DNA of 64,000 bases from JAVJRN01 sp040218415 (GTDB lineage Bacteria; Bacteroidota; Bacteroidia; Cytophagales; Cyclobacteriaceae): the NCBI GenBank assembly GCA_040218415.1, contig JAVJRN010000049.1, positions 186,001-250,000 on the forward strand, given 5' to 3'. Position numbers and translations under genes: made by a program. Shown one piece after another: positions 18,980 to 27,516 of the stretch. Position 1 is the first letter of the stretch, and each line of letters begins with the position of its first letter. The notes under the pieces were generated by a model. It did not search any database. It saw nothing but the letters and a program-made list of their open reading frames with translations, and was not told the origin of the DNA.

Positions 18980-21247
18980 ATGGCATTCGATATTGACATG
19001 ATCAAGGAAGTCTATCAAACGATGGGCGAGAGAATAAATAAGGCGAGAGAAATTACTGGCAAGCCGCTTTCCCTATCCGAAAAAATCCTTTATTCTCATC
19101 TATCTGAAGGAATGCCAACCCAAGAATTTGAAAGAGGAAAGTCATATGTTGATTTTGCTCCGGACAGAATAGCCTGCCAAGATGCTACAGCTCAAATGGC
19201 ATTACTTCAATTTATGCAGGCAGGCAAGGAGAAGGTGGCTGTTCCAACAACGGTACACTGTGATCATTTAATTCAAGCAAAAATCGGTGCAGCGGCTGAT
19301 TTGCAAAATGCTTTAAATACCAGCAATGAGGTTTTCAATTTTCTTGAGTCGGTTTCTAACAAATATGGCATTGGCTTTTGGAAACCGGGAGCTGGTATTA
19401 TTCATCAAGTAGTTTTAGAGAATTATGCTTTCCCAGGTGGAATGATGATAGGTACAGACAGCCATACAGTAAATGCTGGTGGTCTTGGAATGGTTGCAGT
19501 CGGAGTTGGCGGAGCAGATGCAGTAGACGTGATGGCTGGCATGCCTTGGGAATTAAAATTCCCAAAACTGATTGGCGTTAAATTAACAGGAAAATTGAGT
19601 GGCTGGACTTCTCCAAAAGATGTGATCTTGAAAGTTGCGGGGATTCTCACTGTTAAAGGGGGAACCGGAGCAATTGTAGAATACTTTGGTGAAGGAGCAC
19701 AGAGCATGTCTTGTACAGGTAAAGGCACCATTTGCAACATGGGAGCGGAAATAGGAGCAACAACCTCCACTTTTGGGTACGATGACTCTATGTCTAGATA
19801 TTTAAGAGCAACAGGCAGAGCGGAAGTAGCTGACTTGGCCGATGGTATAAGCGAGCATTTAACAGGAGATGACGAGGTTTACGCCAACCCTGAACAATAT
19901 TTCGATCAAGTGATTGAGATAAATTTGTCTGAGCTAGAACCTCATGTCAATGGACCTTTCACACCAGATCTTGCAACACCTATTTCAGAATTATCGGCTA
20001 AGGTTGCTGAAAATGAGTGGCCAGAAAAAATCGAGTGGGGACTGATTGGTTCATGTACCAACTCATCTTATGAAGACATTTCAAGAGCGGCATCAATAGC
20101 CGAACAGGCTTTAGCGAAAGGCTTAAAGCCTGCGGCTGAGTTTGGTATTAATCCAGGTTCGGAACAAGTGAGGTTTACGATAGAGCGAGATGGCTTTATT
20201 GATACATTCGAAAAGCTAGGAGCAAAAGTATTTACCAATGCGTGTGGTCCTTGTATCGGACAATGGTCTCGAACAGGTGCTGACAAACAAGAAAAAAATA
20301 CCATCGTTCATTCTTTTAATAGAAATTTCGCAAAAAGAGCCGATGGCAATCCTAATACACATGCTTTTGTAACTTCTCCTGAAATGGTAGCCGCTATGGC
20401 AATTTCTGGTAAACTTGGTTTCAATCCTTTAAAGGATAAGTTGATCAATGATAAAGGAGAAGAGGTTATGCTTGATGAGCCTACGGGATGGGAATTGCCA
20501 CCAAAAGGTTTTGATGTTGAAGATGCAGGTTACTTGGCGCCAGCCGATGACGGTTCTAGCGTACAGATAAAAGTGGCTACCGATTCGAAGCGCTTACAAT
20601 TACTTGAAGGATTTGCTCCTTGGGATGGAAAAAATATCACAGGGGCGAAGTTGTTGATTAAGGCGCTAGGAAAGTGCACCACAGATCATATATCAATGGC
20701 AGGTCCTTGGTTGAGATTTAGAGGACATCTAGACAATATCTCTAATAATACTTTAACAGGAGCAGTTAATGCATTCAATAATGAGACTGACAAAGTAAAA
20801 AACCAACTAACTGGTGAGTACGGAACAGTTCCAGATACGCAAAGAGTTTATAAGGCAGAGGGAGTCTCTACTATTGTGGTGGGAGATCACAACTATGGCG
20901 AAGGTTCTTCTAGAGAGCATGCAGCAATGCAGCCGAGGCATCTTGGCGTAAGAGCAGTACTGGTTAAGTCATTTGCTAGAATCCATGAAACGAATCTTAA
21001 GAAGCAAGGAATGTTAGGCTTAACATTTGCAAACGAAGCGGATTATGATAAAATACAGGAGGGAGATACTTTTGATTTCATTGATTTAGTTGATTTCGCG
21101 CCTGACAAGCCTTTGACATTACTCGTGAAACATGCAGATGGTAGTGAGGACACTATCCTTACAAACCACACTTATAATGCATCACAAATTGAATGGTTTA
21201 AGGCAGGTTCAGCTTTGAATTTGATCAAAAAACTGAATAATTCTTAA
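18980..21247 (+). CDS. acnA: aconitate hydratase
   Basis: Citrate-isocitrate isomerase of the TCA cycle. 755 residues, the length of mitochondrial-type aconitases rather than the 890-aa bacterial AcnA. Substrate and cluster motifs are present: DSHTVNAGGLGMVAVGVGG, [4Fe-4S] ligands C359 (GSCTNSSYED) and C422/C425 (ACGPCIGQW), and the swivelling domain with GDHNYGEGSSREHAA and KSFARIHETNLKKQGML. All three Cys are intact. A strong terminator follows directly, so it is monocistronic. The symbol is by family convention. Confidence 0.96.
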   Translation: MAFDIDMIKEVYQTMGERINKAREITGKPLSLSEKILYSHLSEGMPTQEFERGKSYVDFAPDRIACQDATAQMALLQFMQAGKEKVAVPTTVHCDHLIQAKIGAAADLQNALNTSNEVFNFLESVSNKYGIGFWKPGAGIIHQVVLENYAFPGGMMIGTDSHTVNAGGLGMVAVGVGGADAVDVMAGMPWELKFPKLIGVKLTGKLSGWTSPKDVILKVAGILTVKGGTGAIVEYFGEGAQSMSCTGKGTICNMGAEIGATTSTFGYDDSMSRYLRATGRAEVADLADGISEHLTGDDEVYANPEQYFDQVIEINLSELEPHVNGPFTPDLATPISELSAKVAENEWPEKIEWGLIGSCTNSSYEDISRAASIAEQALAKGLKPAAEFGINPGSEQVRFTIERDGFIDTFEKLGAKVFTNACGPCIGQWSRTGADKQEKNTIVHSFNRNFAKRADGNPNTHAFVTSPEMVAAMAISGKLGFNPLKDKLINDKGEEVMLDEPTGWELPPKGFDVEDAGYLAPADDGSSVQIKVATDSKRLQLLEGFAPWDGKNITGAKLLIKALGKCTTDHISMAGPWLRFRGHLDNISNNTLTGAVNAFNNETDKVKNQLTGEYGTVPDTQRVYKAEGVSTIVVGDHNYGEGSSREHAAMQPRHLGVRAVLVKSFARIHETNLKKQGMLGLTFANEADYDKIQEGDTFDFIDLVDFAPDKPLTLLVKHADGSEDTILTNHTYNASQIEWFKAGSALNLIKKLNNS

Positions 21248-21253
21248 TTTTTT

Positions 21254-21286
21254 AAAAGCCGATCATAGATTTTATGATCGGCTTTT
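21254..21286 (+). terminator. Rho-independent terminator of aconitase
   Basis: Perfect 14-bp stem (21254-21267 with 21273-21286) and 5-base loop, followed by a T-rich tail, 6 bases after the stop codon. Confidence 0.9.
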
Positions 21287-21502
21287 TATTTTCTTTCAAG
21301 TTTAAAGATAATTTTCTAGTTTCGACAAATAACGGCAATATTGTTTCTTTACAAGAAAAACCATTAATTACAAAGGCTATTGACGTTCCAAAATCATTAA
21401 AAATCCTGTCTAAATGGACTTATTGATTCAAAATTGTTTGATAAGATGCATTTAAATTGGTCATCTTTTGTTAGCCATAAAAAGAGTCAAGAAGCTCATA
21501 TA

Positions 21503-22498
21503 TTAAAGACTCAAACAAAACTCGATAGTATCAACTCCATCGGCATAATCCCAGACCTCAGGTAATTGCGCTTTACCAAATGGAATAAACCCTTCTCCAA
21601 CTATACATTGGATTTTCTCCTTATTGATGTCGATATATTGAGTCATTTCTTCATCATTTTCGAATCGTTGATAATAAAGAACAGTAAGCGGAGAGACTAC
21701 TTGCTCAGATTCTTTTAACAGTAAGAAACCATTATCCAAGTGTTGATCTCCATTAACTAGAAAGATGGATTTATGATAGTCATAATTATTTCGGTATTTG
21801 TGATGGTGAATGACAGGCTCATATCGTTCGATTGCTTCATAAAATTTCGCAATATCGTAATCCTTTGGTATCAATAACTTAGAAATATTTCTACACCCAA
21901 GACCGAAATACCAAAAAATGTCCTTTCCTATTTCGCTTAAGGTTTCTTCGTCTTCTTTTCCAGACAAAATCGCAAGTGACGTTCTATTTTTTCGTATAAT
22001 TTTTGGTACTGAACGGAAATAATATTCAAAGTACCTCGCACTATTGTCACTTCCAGTTGCTATTAGCGCTTCAGCGTCGTTAAGCCTTTCAGCGATGGTT
22101 ATTTTGACACTATTATTTACATCTAATTCCTTAATCCAATCAATAACACAGGTCATTAAATAAGTGTCATCTCGACTCATTTTAACCATTGCTTCATGTC
22201 CAGAAAGGCATACGCATAAAAGATCATGAAATCCCACCATTGGTATGTTTCCGGCCATTATGATACCAATTCTTTGACTTTTGTTAATGGTGAGCGTATA
22301 GTTTTCAAGCCACTCCAGTAAACTTTTTTCGTCGAGCAAAAGTTGAATCCCTTTAAGCGCTCTTGTCACATTTTCAGAAGTAAACCAGGCATTTTCGTTT
22401 CGTGCGGCTGACGTTATTTCTTCCAGCTCCTCCTTTGTAAGATTTTGAATTTTTAGTCCAAGGTTTACAAATACTTTAATTCGTTGGTCAACTTTCAT
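21503..22498 (-). CDS. acyl-CoA reductase, LuxC family
   Basis: 331 residues of the aldehyde-dehydrogenase-like LuxC fold that reduces acyl-CoA or acyl-thioesters to aldehydes with NADPH. It has the Rossmann-like entry RIGIIMAGNIPMVGFHD, the catalytic Cys 202 in FGLGCRNISKL, and HHHKYRNNYDYHKS further on. The protein is shorter than LuxC of luminous bacteria (about 480 aa), as usual for Bacteroidota members. The Cys is at the expected place. It is divergent from a ferredoxin gene 81 bases away, a pairing that suggests shared control or electron supply. Substrate unknown. Confidence 0.85.
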   Translation of the reverse strand: MKVDQRIKVFVNLGLKIQNLTKEELEEITSAARNENAWFTSENVTRALKGIQLLLDEKSLLEWLENYTLTINKSQRIGIIMAGNIPMVGFHDLLCVCLSGHEAMVKMSRDDTYLMTCVIDWIKELDVNNSVKITIAERLNDAEALIATGSDNSARYFEYYFRSVPKIIRKNRTSLAILSGKEDEETLSEIGKDIFWYFGLGCRNISKLLIPKDYDIAKFYEAIERYEPVIHHHKYRNNYDYHKSIFLVNGDQHLDNGFLLLKESEQVVSPLTVLYYQRFENDEEMTQYIDINKEKIQCIVGEGFIPFGKAQLPEVWDYADGVDTIEFCLSL

Positions 22499-22579
22499 GA
22501 TTTACTTTTGCCTGCAAACATATTGAAGTTATTTTTGTTCTCATGTTTGGTTTGACCAAAGTAAAAAAATAGAATAGCT

Positions 22580-22924
22580 ATGGCAATAATGATTACCGAT
22601 GAATGCATCAACTGTGGTGCATGTGAGCCAGAATGCCCGAACACAGCCATCTATGAAGGTGGAGTAGAGTGGAAGTGGTCTGATGGTACTGATTTACAAG
22701 AAGTAGAAATGGAAGATGGGAGCAAAGCTGATGGGAATGAAGCCCAAGAAGCGGTCTCCGATGAATTTTATTATATAGTTTCAGGGAAATGTACGGAATG
22801 TACGGGATTTCACGAAGAGCCACAATGTGCGGCCGTTTGTCCGGTAGATTGTTGTGTGCCAGATCCAGACTATGAAGAAACTGAAGAAGAACTGGTAGCC
22901 AAAAAAGAGTGGCTCCATCTTTAA
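22580..22924 (+). CDS. fdx: 4Fe-4S dicluster ferredoxin
   Basis: 114 residues carrying two 4Fe-4S sites: C9-x2-C12-x2-C15-x3-C19 (ECINCGACEPECP) and a second with CTECTGFHEEPQCAAVCP and an insertion after CTEC that is typical of the Chromatium-type (Allochromatium) 2[4Fe-4S] ferredoxins. A central acidic insertion (about 24-58) is present, and the acidic C-terminus (DPDYEETEEELVAKKEW) also fits that type. Low-potential electron carrier in the cytoplasm. It is divergent from the LuxC-like gene and ends at a perfect hairpin shared with the DUF58 gene. Confidence 0.92.
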   Translation: MAIMITDECINCGACEPECPNTAIYEGGVEWKWSDGTDLQEVEMEDGSKADGNEAQEAVSDEFYYIVSGKCTECTGFHEEPQCAAVCPVDCCVPDPDYEETEEELVAKKEWLHL

Positions 22925-22925
22925 T

Positions 22926-22953
22926 AAAAAAAGCGGCTTATGCCGCTTTTTTT
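22926..22953. terminator. bidirectional Rho-independent terminator
   Basis: Perfect 12-bp stem (22926-22937 with 22942-22953), TTAT loop, A and T runs on both flanks. It lies between the convergent ferredoxin and DUF58 genes and overlaps the DUF58 stop codon. Confidence 0.9.
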
Positions 22954-23854
22954 ATTTCATTCGTTTTCTTTTTATCAAAAACGCACCCAATACTTTGTCA
23001 ATTGAGTCAGAGGTATTCACTTCTACGAAATCAATCTTGTATTGTCCACAGCGAATTTTCAAGTCATAGTAATACTGGCTCATTTGAGATTGATATTGCT
23101 CTTTAACATCGCCAGGATTTAGTTTTATCCTTTCATTCGTCTCTATATCAATAAAATCATAAGGCCTGTCCTGAAAATCAAATTCTAATTCTGTGGCATG
23201 ATCTGAGATATGAAAAAGTATAATTTCATGTTTACGATGTTTCAAATGTTGCAATGCCGAAAATATTTCTTCGAATTGGTCGGGTCGCTGAAACATATCG
23301 CTAAAAATAATTACCAATGATCTTTTATGTATTTTTTCAGCAATTTCATTTAGAACCTGTGGTACATTGGTTCGAGGTTTATCCTTTGAATTGACAACTT
23401 CGGTCAGCTGCTTGAAGATTAAATTCTGGTTTGCTCTTGTGCTTTTTACAGGAGATTCACTTTCGATTTTATTGCTGAAAGTAGTCAAGCCAACGGCATC
23501 ACGCTGTGCATTGAGCAAGTAAGTCATTGCTGCAGTTGCTAAGGTGGCAAACCGCATTTTATCATGATTTGGCTCTGGATAGTACATGGATCCAGAAATA
23601 TCGAGTAATATTCTCGCTCTTAAATTTGTTTCTTCTTCGTATTGCTTGGTAAATAATTTGTCTGTCCGCGCATATACCTTCCAGTCTATATGTCTTGTAC
23701 TTTGGCCTTCATTATATAATTTATGTTCAGCGAACTCAACTGAGAACCCGTGATAAGGTGATTTATGCAAACCTGTAATAAAACCCTCCACAAGTTGTTT
23801 TGCCAGTAGATTTAAACCTTGGAATTGTTTAATCTCGTCAAAATTATATTTCAT
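22952..23854 (-). CDS. DUF58 domain protein (vWA-like)
   Basis: 300 residues of the DUF58 family: KLYNEGQSTRHIDWKVYART, then the vWA-like metal site D-x-S-x-S (LLDISGSMYY), then LVIIFSDMFQ. No signal peptide or TM helix, so cytoplasmic or membrane-associated. DUF58 genes usually sit next to MoxR AAA+ ATPases and aerotolerance-type operons, but no MoxR is nearby here. Exact role unknown. The terminator overlaps its 3' end. Confidence 0.88.
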   Translation of the reverse strand: MKYNFDEIKQFQGLNLLAKQLVEGFITGLHKSPYHGFSVEFAEHKLYNEGQSTRHIDWKVYARTDKLFTKQYEEETNLRARILLDISGSMYYPEPNHDKMRFATLATAAMTYLLNAQRDAVGLTTFSNKIESESPVKSTRANQNLIFKQLTEVVNSKDKPRTNVPQVLNEIAEKIHKRSLVIIFSDMFQRPDQFEEIFSALQHLKHRKHEIILFHISDHATELEFDFQDRPYDFIDIETNERIKLNPGDVKEQYQSQMSQYYYDLKIRCGQYKIDFVEVNTSDSIDKVLGAFLIKRKRMK

Positions 23855-24015
23855 TCTCTTTAGCAGTCAAATTCTCACTATCCTCCACTAAGTTAATGAT
23901 ATATTCATGCAAGGAGGTTTTCTTATTTGCAATTCTAAACGTTTAAATGCTATATTTAATATCTGAATTTTTATAACATTGTGGCAATCAATTTTCGAAA
24001 TAAATAATACGCATA

Positions 24016-24357
24016 GTGGAAGAGAATAATGATAAGGGAAGAGATGAAATCTATTCTGAGAGGGTAAGAGCAGGGAAGAGAACATATTTTTTCGATGTAA
24101 AGTCTACTCGATCTAATGACTACTATCTTACAATTACTGAAAGTAAGAGAAGACCAAAAGATGACGGTTTTTTTTATGAAAAACATAAAATATTTCTTTA
24201 TAAGGAAGATTTCAATAAATTCTTGGAGGCACTGAATGATACTGTCAACCATGTAAAAGAAGAATTGATGCCAGATGTGGATTTTGAAGAGTTTGACAGA
24301 GATAACGAAGAAATAAGCATTTCTGGGTCTGAGGATACAGATTTGAAATGGGATTAA
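24016..24357 (+). CDS. PUR-alpha-like DNA/RNA-binding protein (DUF3276)
   Basis: 113 residues, GTG start at 24016 (there is no later Met before the conserved part). It matches the Bacteroidota PUR family: EIYSERVRAGKRTYFFDVK, NDYYLTITESKRR, and KHKIFLYKEDFNKFLEAL, followed by an acidic tail. PUR repeats bind single-stranded nucleic acid. Related proteins in Bacteroides and Borrelia are involved in RNA or ssDNA binding. It ends at a strong terminator 20 bases on. Confidence 0.88.
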   Translation: MEENNDKGRDEIYSERVRAGKRTYFFDVKSTRSNDYYLTITESKRRPKDDGFFYEKHKIFLYKEDFNKFLEALNDTVNHVKEELMPDVDFEEFDRDNEEISISGSEDTDLKWD

Positions 24358-24377
24358 TAACTAAAAAAGTTTTAGTA

Positions 24378-24411
24378 AAAAGCTCTTGAACCTTTCGAGA
24401 GCTTTTTTTTT
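24378..24411 (+). terminator. Rho-independent terminator of the PUR-like gene
   Basis: 12-bp stem (24378-24389 with 24395-24406, one G-U) followed by a run of T. The next gene begins at 24421, just beyond. Confidence 0.88.
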
Positions 24412-24420
24412 GAAAATTAT

Positions 24421-25509
24421 ATGAGAAGACTATTTGTTATAATTTTTGTTTTCGTGTGCTTATTGGGAATGGCCGTTTGGTACTTTTCTAATATTTTCAT
24501 TTATATCACTTTTTCTATCGTTTTAGCCACAGTTCTGAGACCATTAACTAATCAAATCAGTAAATTTCAAGTGCTTGGTGGACAAGTACCTAGATCCATT
24601 GCGATAATCATTTCCTTTTCTACCGTTATTGGCGTAGTGGCAATATTTGTGATTTTGTTCATTCCTCTGATCAATAAGCAAATTGAAATAATATCAGACT
24701 TGGATTTTAATAATGTCTTAGAGGTTGTTCTGCAGCCGGTCAGATCTTTCGAGTTATTTCTTTTGAAAAAGAACTTAACCGATAATCAGTCTGGGTTTCT
24801 AGTTGATGGATTAAAGACAGGTATGTTTGACGTTGTTAAAGATGTCAACTTCACAAAAATTATTAATTCTTTAATTTCCTTTACTGGCAGTTTTTTTATC
24901 GGTTTTCTGGCCATATCGTTTATTACATTTTTTCTATTACTCGAAAATGGAATAATTAGAAGGTTGATCATATCGATTGTTCCGAATAAATATTTTGAGG
25001 TTTTTATATCTGGTATATATAAAATAGAAAAACTGTTATCTAATTATCTTTTAGGGTTACTGTTTCAGATGATTTCTATTTTTGCTGTTGCTTCCATAGG
25101 GCTGAGTATAGTTGGCGTTAAATACGCATTGACTATTGCTGTTTTTGCCGCAGTAGCTAATTTAATCCCTTATTTGGGTCCTATTTTGGGAGCCTCATTT
25201 GGAATTTTGGTTACCATATCCACCACTGGTGGACTAGAAGCCAATCAATTTTTAATCGTTGTAGTGAAAGTCTTATCTGTTTTTGCATTTGTCCAAGTGG
25301 TAGACAATGTGTTTTTACAACCATTAATTTTTTCAAAAAGCGTAAAAGCGCATCCTTTAGAAATATTTGTAATTATTTTTGTGGGCGCAACTGTAGCAGG
25401 CATTTCTGGTATGATTGCAGCGATTCCAGTTTATACTATTGTAAGAGTCTCATCTACAGAGATTTATACTGGGTTTAATGAATATAAAGTCTTTAAAAGT
25501 AAGAACTAA
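24421..25509 (+). CDS. AI-2E family transporter (PerM/UPF0118)
   Basis: 362 residues with eight or so TM helices: two N-terminal segments (LFVIIFVFVCLLGMAVWYF, IYITFSIVLATVL), a long soluble stretch, and then the helical core with LSNYLLGLLFQMISI and the conserved LIPYLGPILGASFG. The family includes the putative AI-2 exporter TqsA and Na+/H+ antiporter-like members, so transport of a small solute or ion is likely but the substrate is unknown. It lies 3 bases upstream of ychF, probably co-transcribed. Confidence 0.88.
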   Translation: MRRLFVIIFVFVCLLGMAVWYFSNIFIYITFSIVLATVLRPLTNQISKFQVLGGQVPRSIAIIISFSTVIGVVAIFVILFIPLINKQIEIISDLDFNNVLEVVLQPVRSFELFLLKKNLTDNQSGFLVDGLKTGMFDVVKDVNFTKIINSLISFTGSFFIGFLAISFITFFLLLENGIIRRLIISIVPNKYFEVFISGIYKIEKLLSNYLLGLLFQMISIFAVASIGLSIVGVKYALTIAVFAAVANLIPYLGPILGASFGILVTISTTGGLEANQFLIVVVKVLSVFAFVQVVDNVFLQPLIFSKSVKAHPLEIFVIIFVGATVAGISGMIAAIPVYTIVRVSSTEIYTGFNEYKVFKSKN

Positions 25510-25512
25510 TCT

Positions 25513-26610
25513 ATGGGTTTACAGTGTGGAATTGTAGGTTTACCAAATGTTGGTAAATCAACACTTTTCAATGCCTTGTCAAATGCGAAAGCTGAGGCGG
25601 CAAATTTTCCTTTTTGTACAATTGAACCCAATGTGGGTATTATTACCGTTCCGGATGAACGTCTTAATATTCTTAAAGGGCTGGTAAACCCTCAGAAAGT
25701 GGTTCCAACAGCAATAGAGTTCGTTGATATCGCTGGTTTAGTGAAGGGTGCGAGCAAAGGCGAGGGTTTAGGAAATCAATTTTTGGCTAATATTCGAGAA
25801 GTTGATGCCATCATTCATGTCATTCGATGCTTTGATGATGATAATGTTATACATGTTGATGGAAAAGTTGATCCGATCTCTGATAAAGGGGTAATTGACA
25901 CTGAATTGCAATTAAAGGATCTCGACTCAGTGGATAAAAGAATATTGCGAGTCGAAAAAACAGCTAAGTCAGGCGATGCACAGGCTAAAAAAGAACTTGA
26001 AGTATTAAAATTGTACAAAGTTCATCTCGAATCTGGCCAAAATGCACGCTCTATAGAAATAGATAAAGAATCTTCTCTCTTGATAAGGGAATTGCAATTG
26101 CTCACCGCTAAGCCAATCATTTATGTGGCTAATGTAGAAGAGGATTCGGTTTTAACTGGAAATAAATGGAGTCAAATTCTTTCGGAAGAAATATCTTCTG
26201 AAGATGCGAGTATTGTTATTGTTTCGGCAGGATTAGAGGCGCAGATTGCTGAGTTCGATGATCTCGATGATAAAAATATGTTTTTGGAAGAATATGGCTT
26301 GAAAGAATCAGGTTTGAACAGACTCATAAAGTCAGCCTACGAGTTATTACATCTTATTACCTACTTCACCGCTGGTGTAACAGAAGTGAGGGCATGGACT
26401 ATTAAAAAAGGATGGAAAGCACCTCAAGCGGCCAGCGTGATACACACTGATTTTGAGAGAGGATTTATTAAAGCGGAAGTAATAAAGCTCGAAGATTATA
26501 AAAAATATGGCTCTGAGCAGGCATGTAAGGAAGCTGGCAAACTATCCATCGAGGGTAAAGAATATATCGTAAATGATGGTGATATAATGCATTTTAGATT
26601 TAACGTCTAA
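25513..26610 (+). CDS. ychF: redox-regulated ATPase YchF (Obg-like)
   Basis: 365 residues. G1 GLPNVGKS, switch residues and G3 DIAGLVKGASKGEG, then ANVEED at the place of the NKxD guanine motif, a change that gives this family its ATP preference. The C-terminal TGS domain has the conserved FTAGVTEVRAWT, VIHTDFERGFIKAEV and DGDIMHFRFNV. Ribosome-associated ATPase. Full family length. Confidence 0.96.
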   Translation: MGLQCGIVGLPNVGKSTLFNALSNAKAEAANFPFCTIEPNVGIITVPDERLNILKGLVNPQKVVPTAIEFVDIAGLVKGASKGEGLGNQFLANIREVDAIIHVIRCFDDDNVIHVDGKVDPISDKGVIDTELQLKDLDSVDKRILRVEKTAKSGDAQAKKELEVLKLYKVHLESGQNARSIEIDKESSLLIRELQLLTAKPIIYVANVEEDSVLTGNKWSQILSEEISSEDASIVIVSAGLEAQIAEFDDLDDKNMFLEEYGLKESGLNRLIKSAYELLHLITYFTAGVTEVRAWTIKKGWKAPQAASVIHTDFERGFIKAEVIKLEDYKKYGSEQACKEAGKLSIEGKEYIVNDGDIMHFRFNV

Positions 26611-26709
26611 TTATCAGCCTGATTGGTTTAAGTATTTGTTGAAAATGTTAAACAAAACAACCTAAATACGGTTCTTTATTCAGTCTATAACTGAATAATC
26701 AATCGTATT

Positions 26710-27516
26710 GTGAGAGTTAGAATAACATTGAAAGTAAATAATAGAGGAGGTTTAGTTCCGTTTCATCATCAGTTTCTTGTTGCTCAGCTCTTAAAAGGGC
26801 TAATAATTGAAGGGAAAAACCAAGAGTTCATCAACTACACTTTTTACTCATTTAGTGGTCTCAAAGGACAGACGAGAGTAAGTAGAAACGGTTTGCAGTA
26901 CACGTCGAGCCTTGTAACCCTTGTTGTTGCTTCGGTAAACATTGATTTTTTGAAATATATAGTTGATCTTATTTTTAGCCAAAATCAAATTAAAATAGGG
27001 GAGCTATCGTTGACGCCAGATACGACAGATGAAGAGGTAATGATGAATCTGGATGAGAAGGTAAAATACGTTTGCATCTCGCCCATTGTGCCTTTGCAAC
27101 CTACTTTTAATAGCGAGGAGGGTAAGCGGTTTATTGAGCCGGAAAGCAATGAATTTTCTGATGCCTTGTTCGATTATACGGTGACACGAATGGAATCTTT
27201 CGGAATTAAGACTTCTTCCATAGCCTCGTTAGAAAAATTTCAAGTAATTCCTGACAAAAGCTATATTGACAGGATTCGGACGACTAATAAAAAGTTCTCA
27301 AGAATATATTCTGTATTTGATCAGGATGTGCAATACGAAGTAAGAGGTTACACATTTCCTTTCACGCTTTTTGCAGCCCCTGAGGTGCAAGATTTTTTAT
27401 TTACTTGTGGTTTGGGCTTATATGGCAACAAAGGCCATGGCATGCTAGATGTGGCAAATGCAGACCCTCTGGAACGTACAGTTTCTTTAAATGATCGATC
27501 TTTAATTTCGGCTTGA
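26710..27516 (+). CDS. solitary Cas6-like RNA-binding protein
   Basis: 268 residues, GTG start at 26710. The layout is that of Cas6/RAMP proteins: N-terminal beta strand MRVRITLKV, then VPFHHQFLVAQLLKGLI, a FYSFSGL-like 'TFSxL' strand, KIGELSLT, a central SPIVPLQP with 'IEPESNEFSDAL' as in 'yLsP-x-d-x-F', and the C-terminal glycine loop GLYGNKGHGML. The residues aligned to the catalytic His of archaeal Cas6 appear absent, although two His at 18-19 remain. No cas1, cas2, effector or repeat array is in the window. The last codons overlap the convergent T9SS plug gene by 15 bases. It may process or bind other RNAs. Confidence 0.72.
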   Translation: MRVRITLKVNNRGGLVPFHHQFLVAQLLKGLIIEGKNQEFINYTFYSFSGLKGQTRVSRNGLQYTSSLVTLVVASVNIDFLKYIVDLIFSQNQIKIGELSLTPDTTDEEVMMNLDEKVKYVCISPIVPLQPTFNSEEGKRFIEPESNEFSDALFDYTVTRMESFGIKTSSIASLEKFQVIPDKSYIDRIRTTNKKFSRIYSVFDQDVQYEVRGYTFPFTLFAAPEVQDFLFTCGLGLYGNKGHGMLDVANADPLERTVSLNDRSLISA

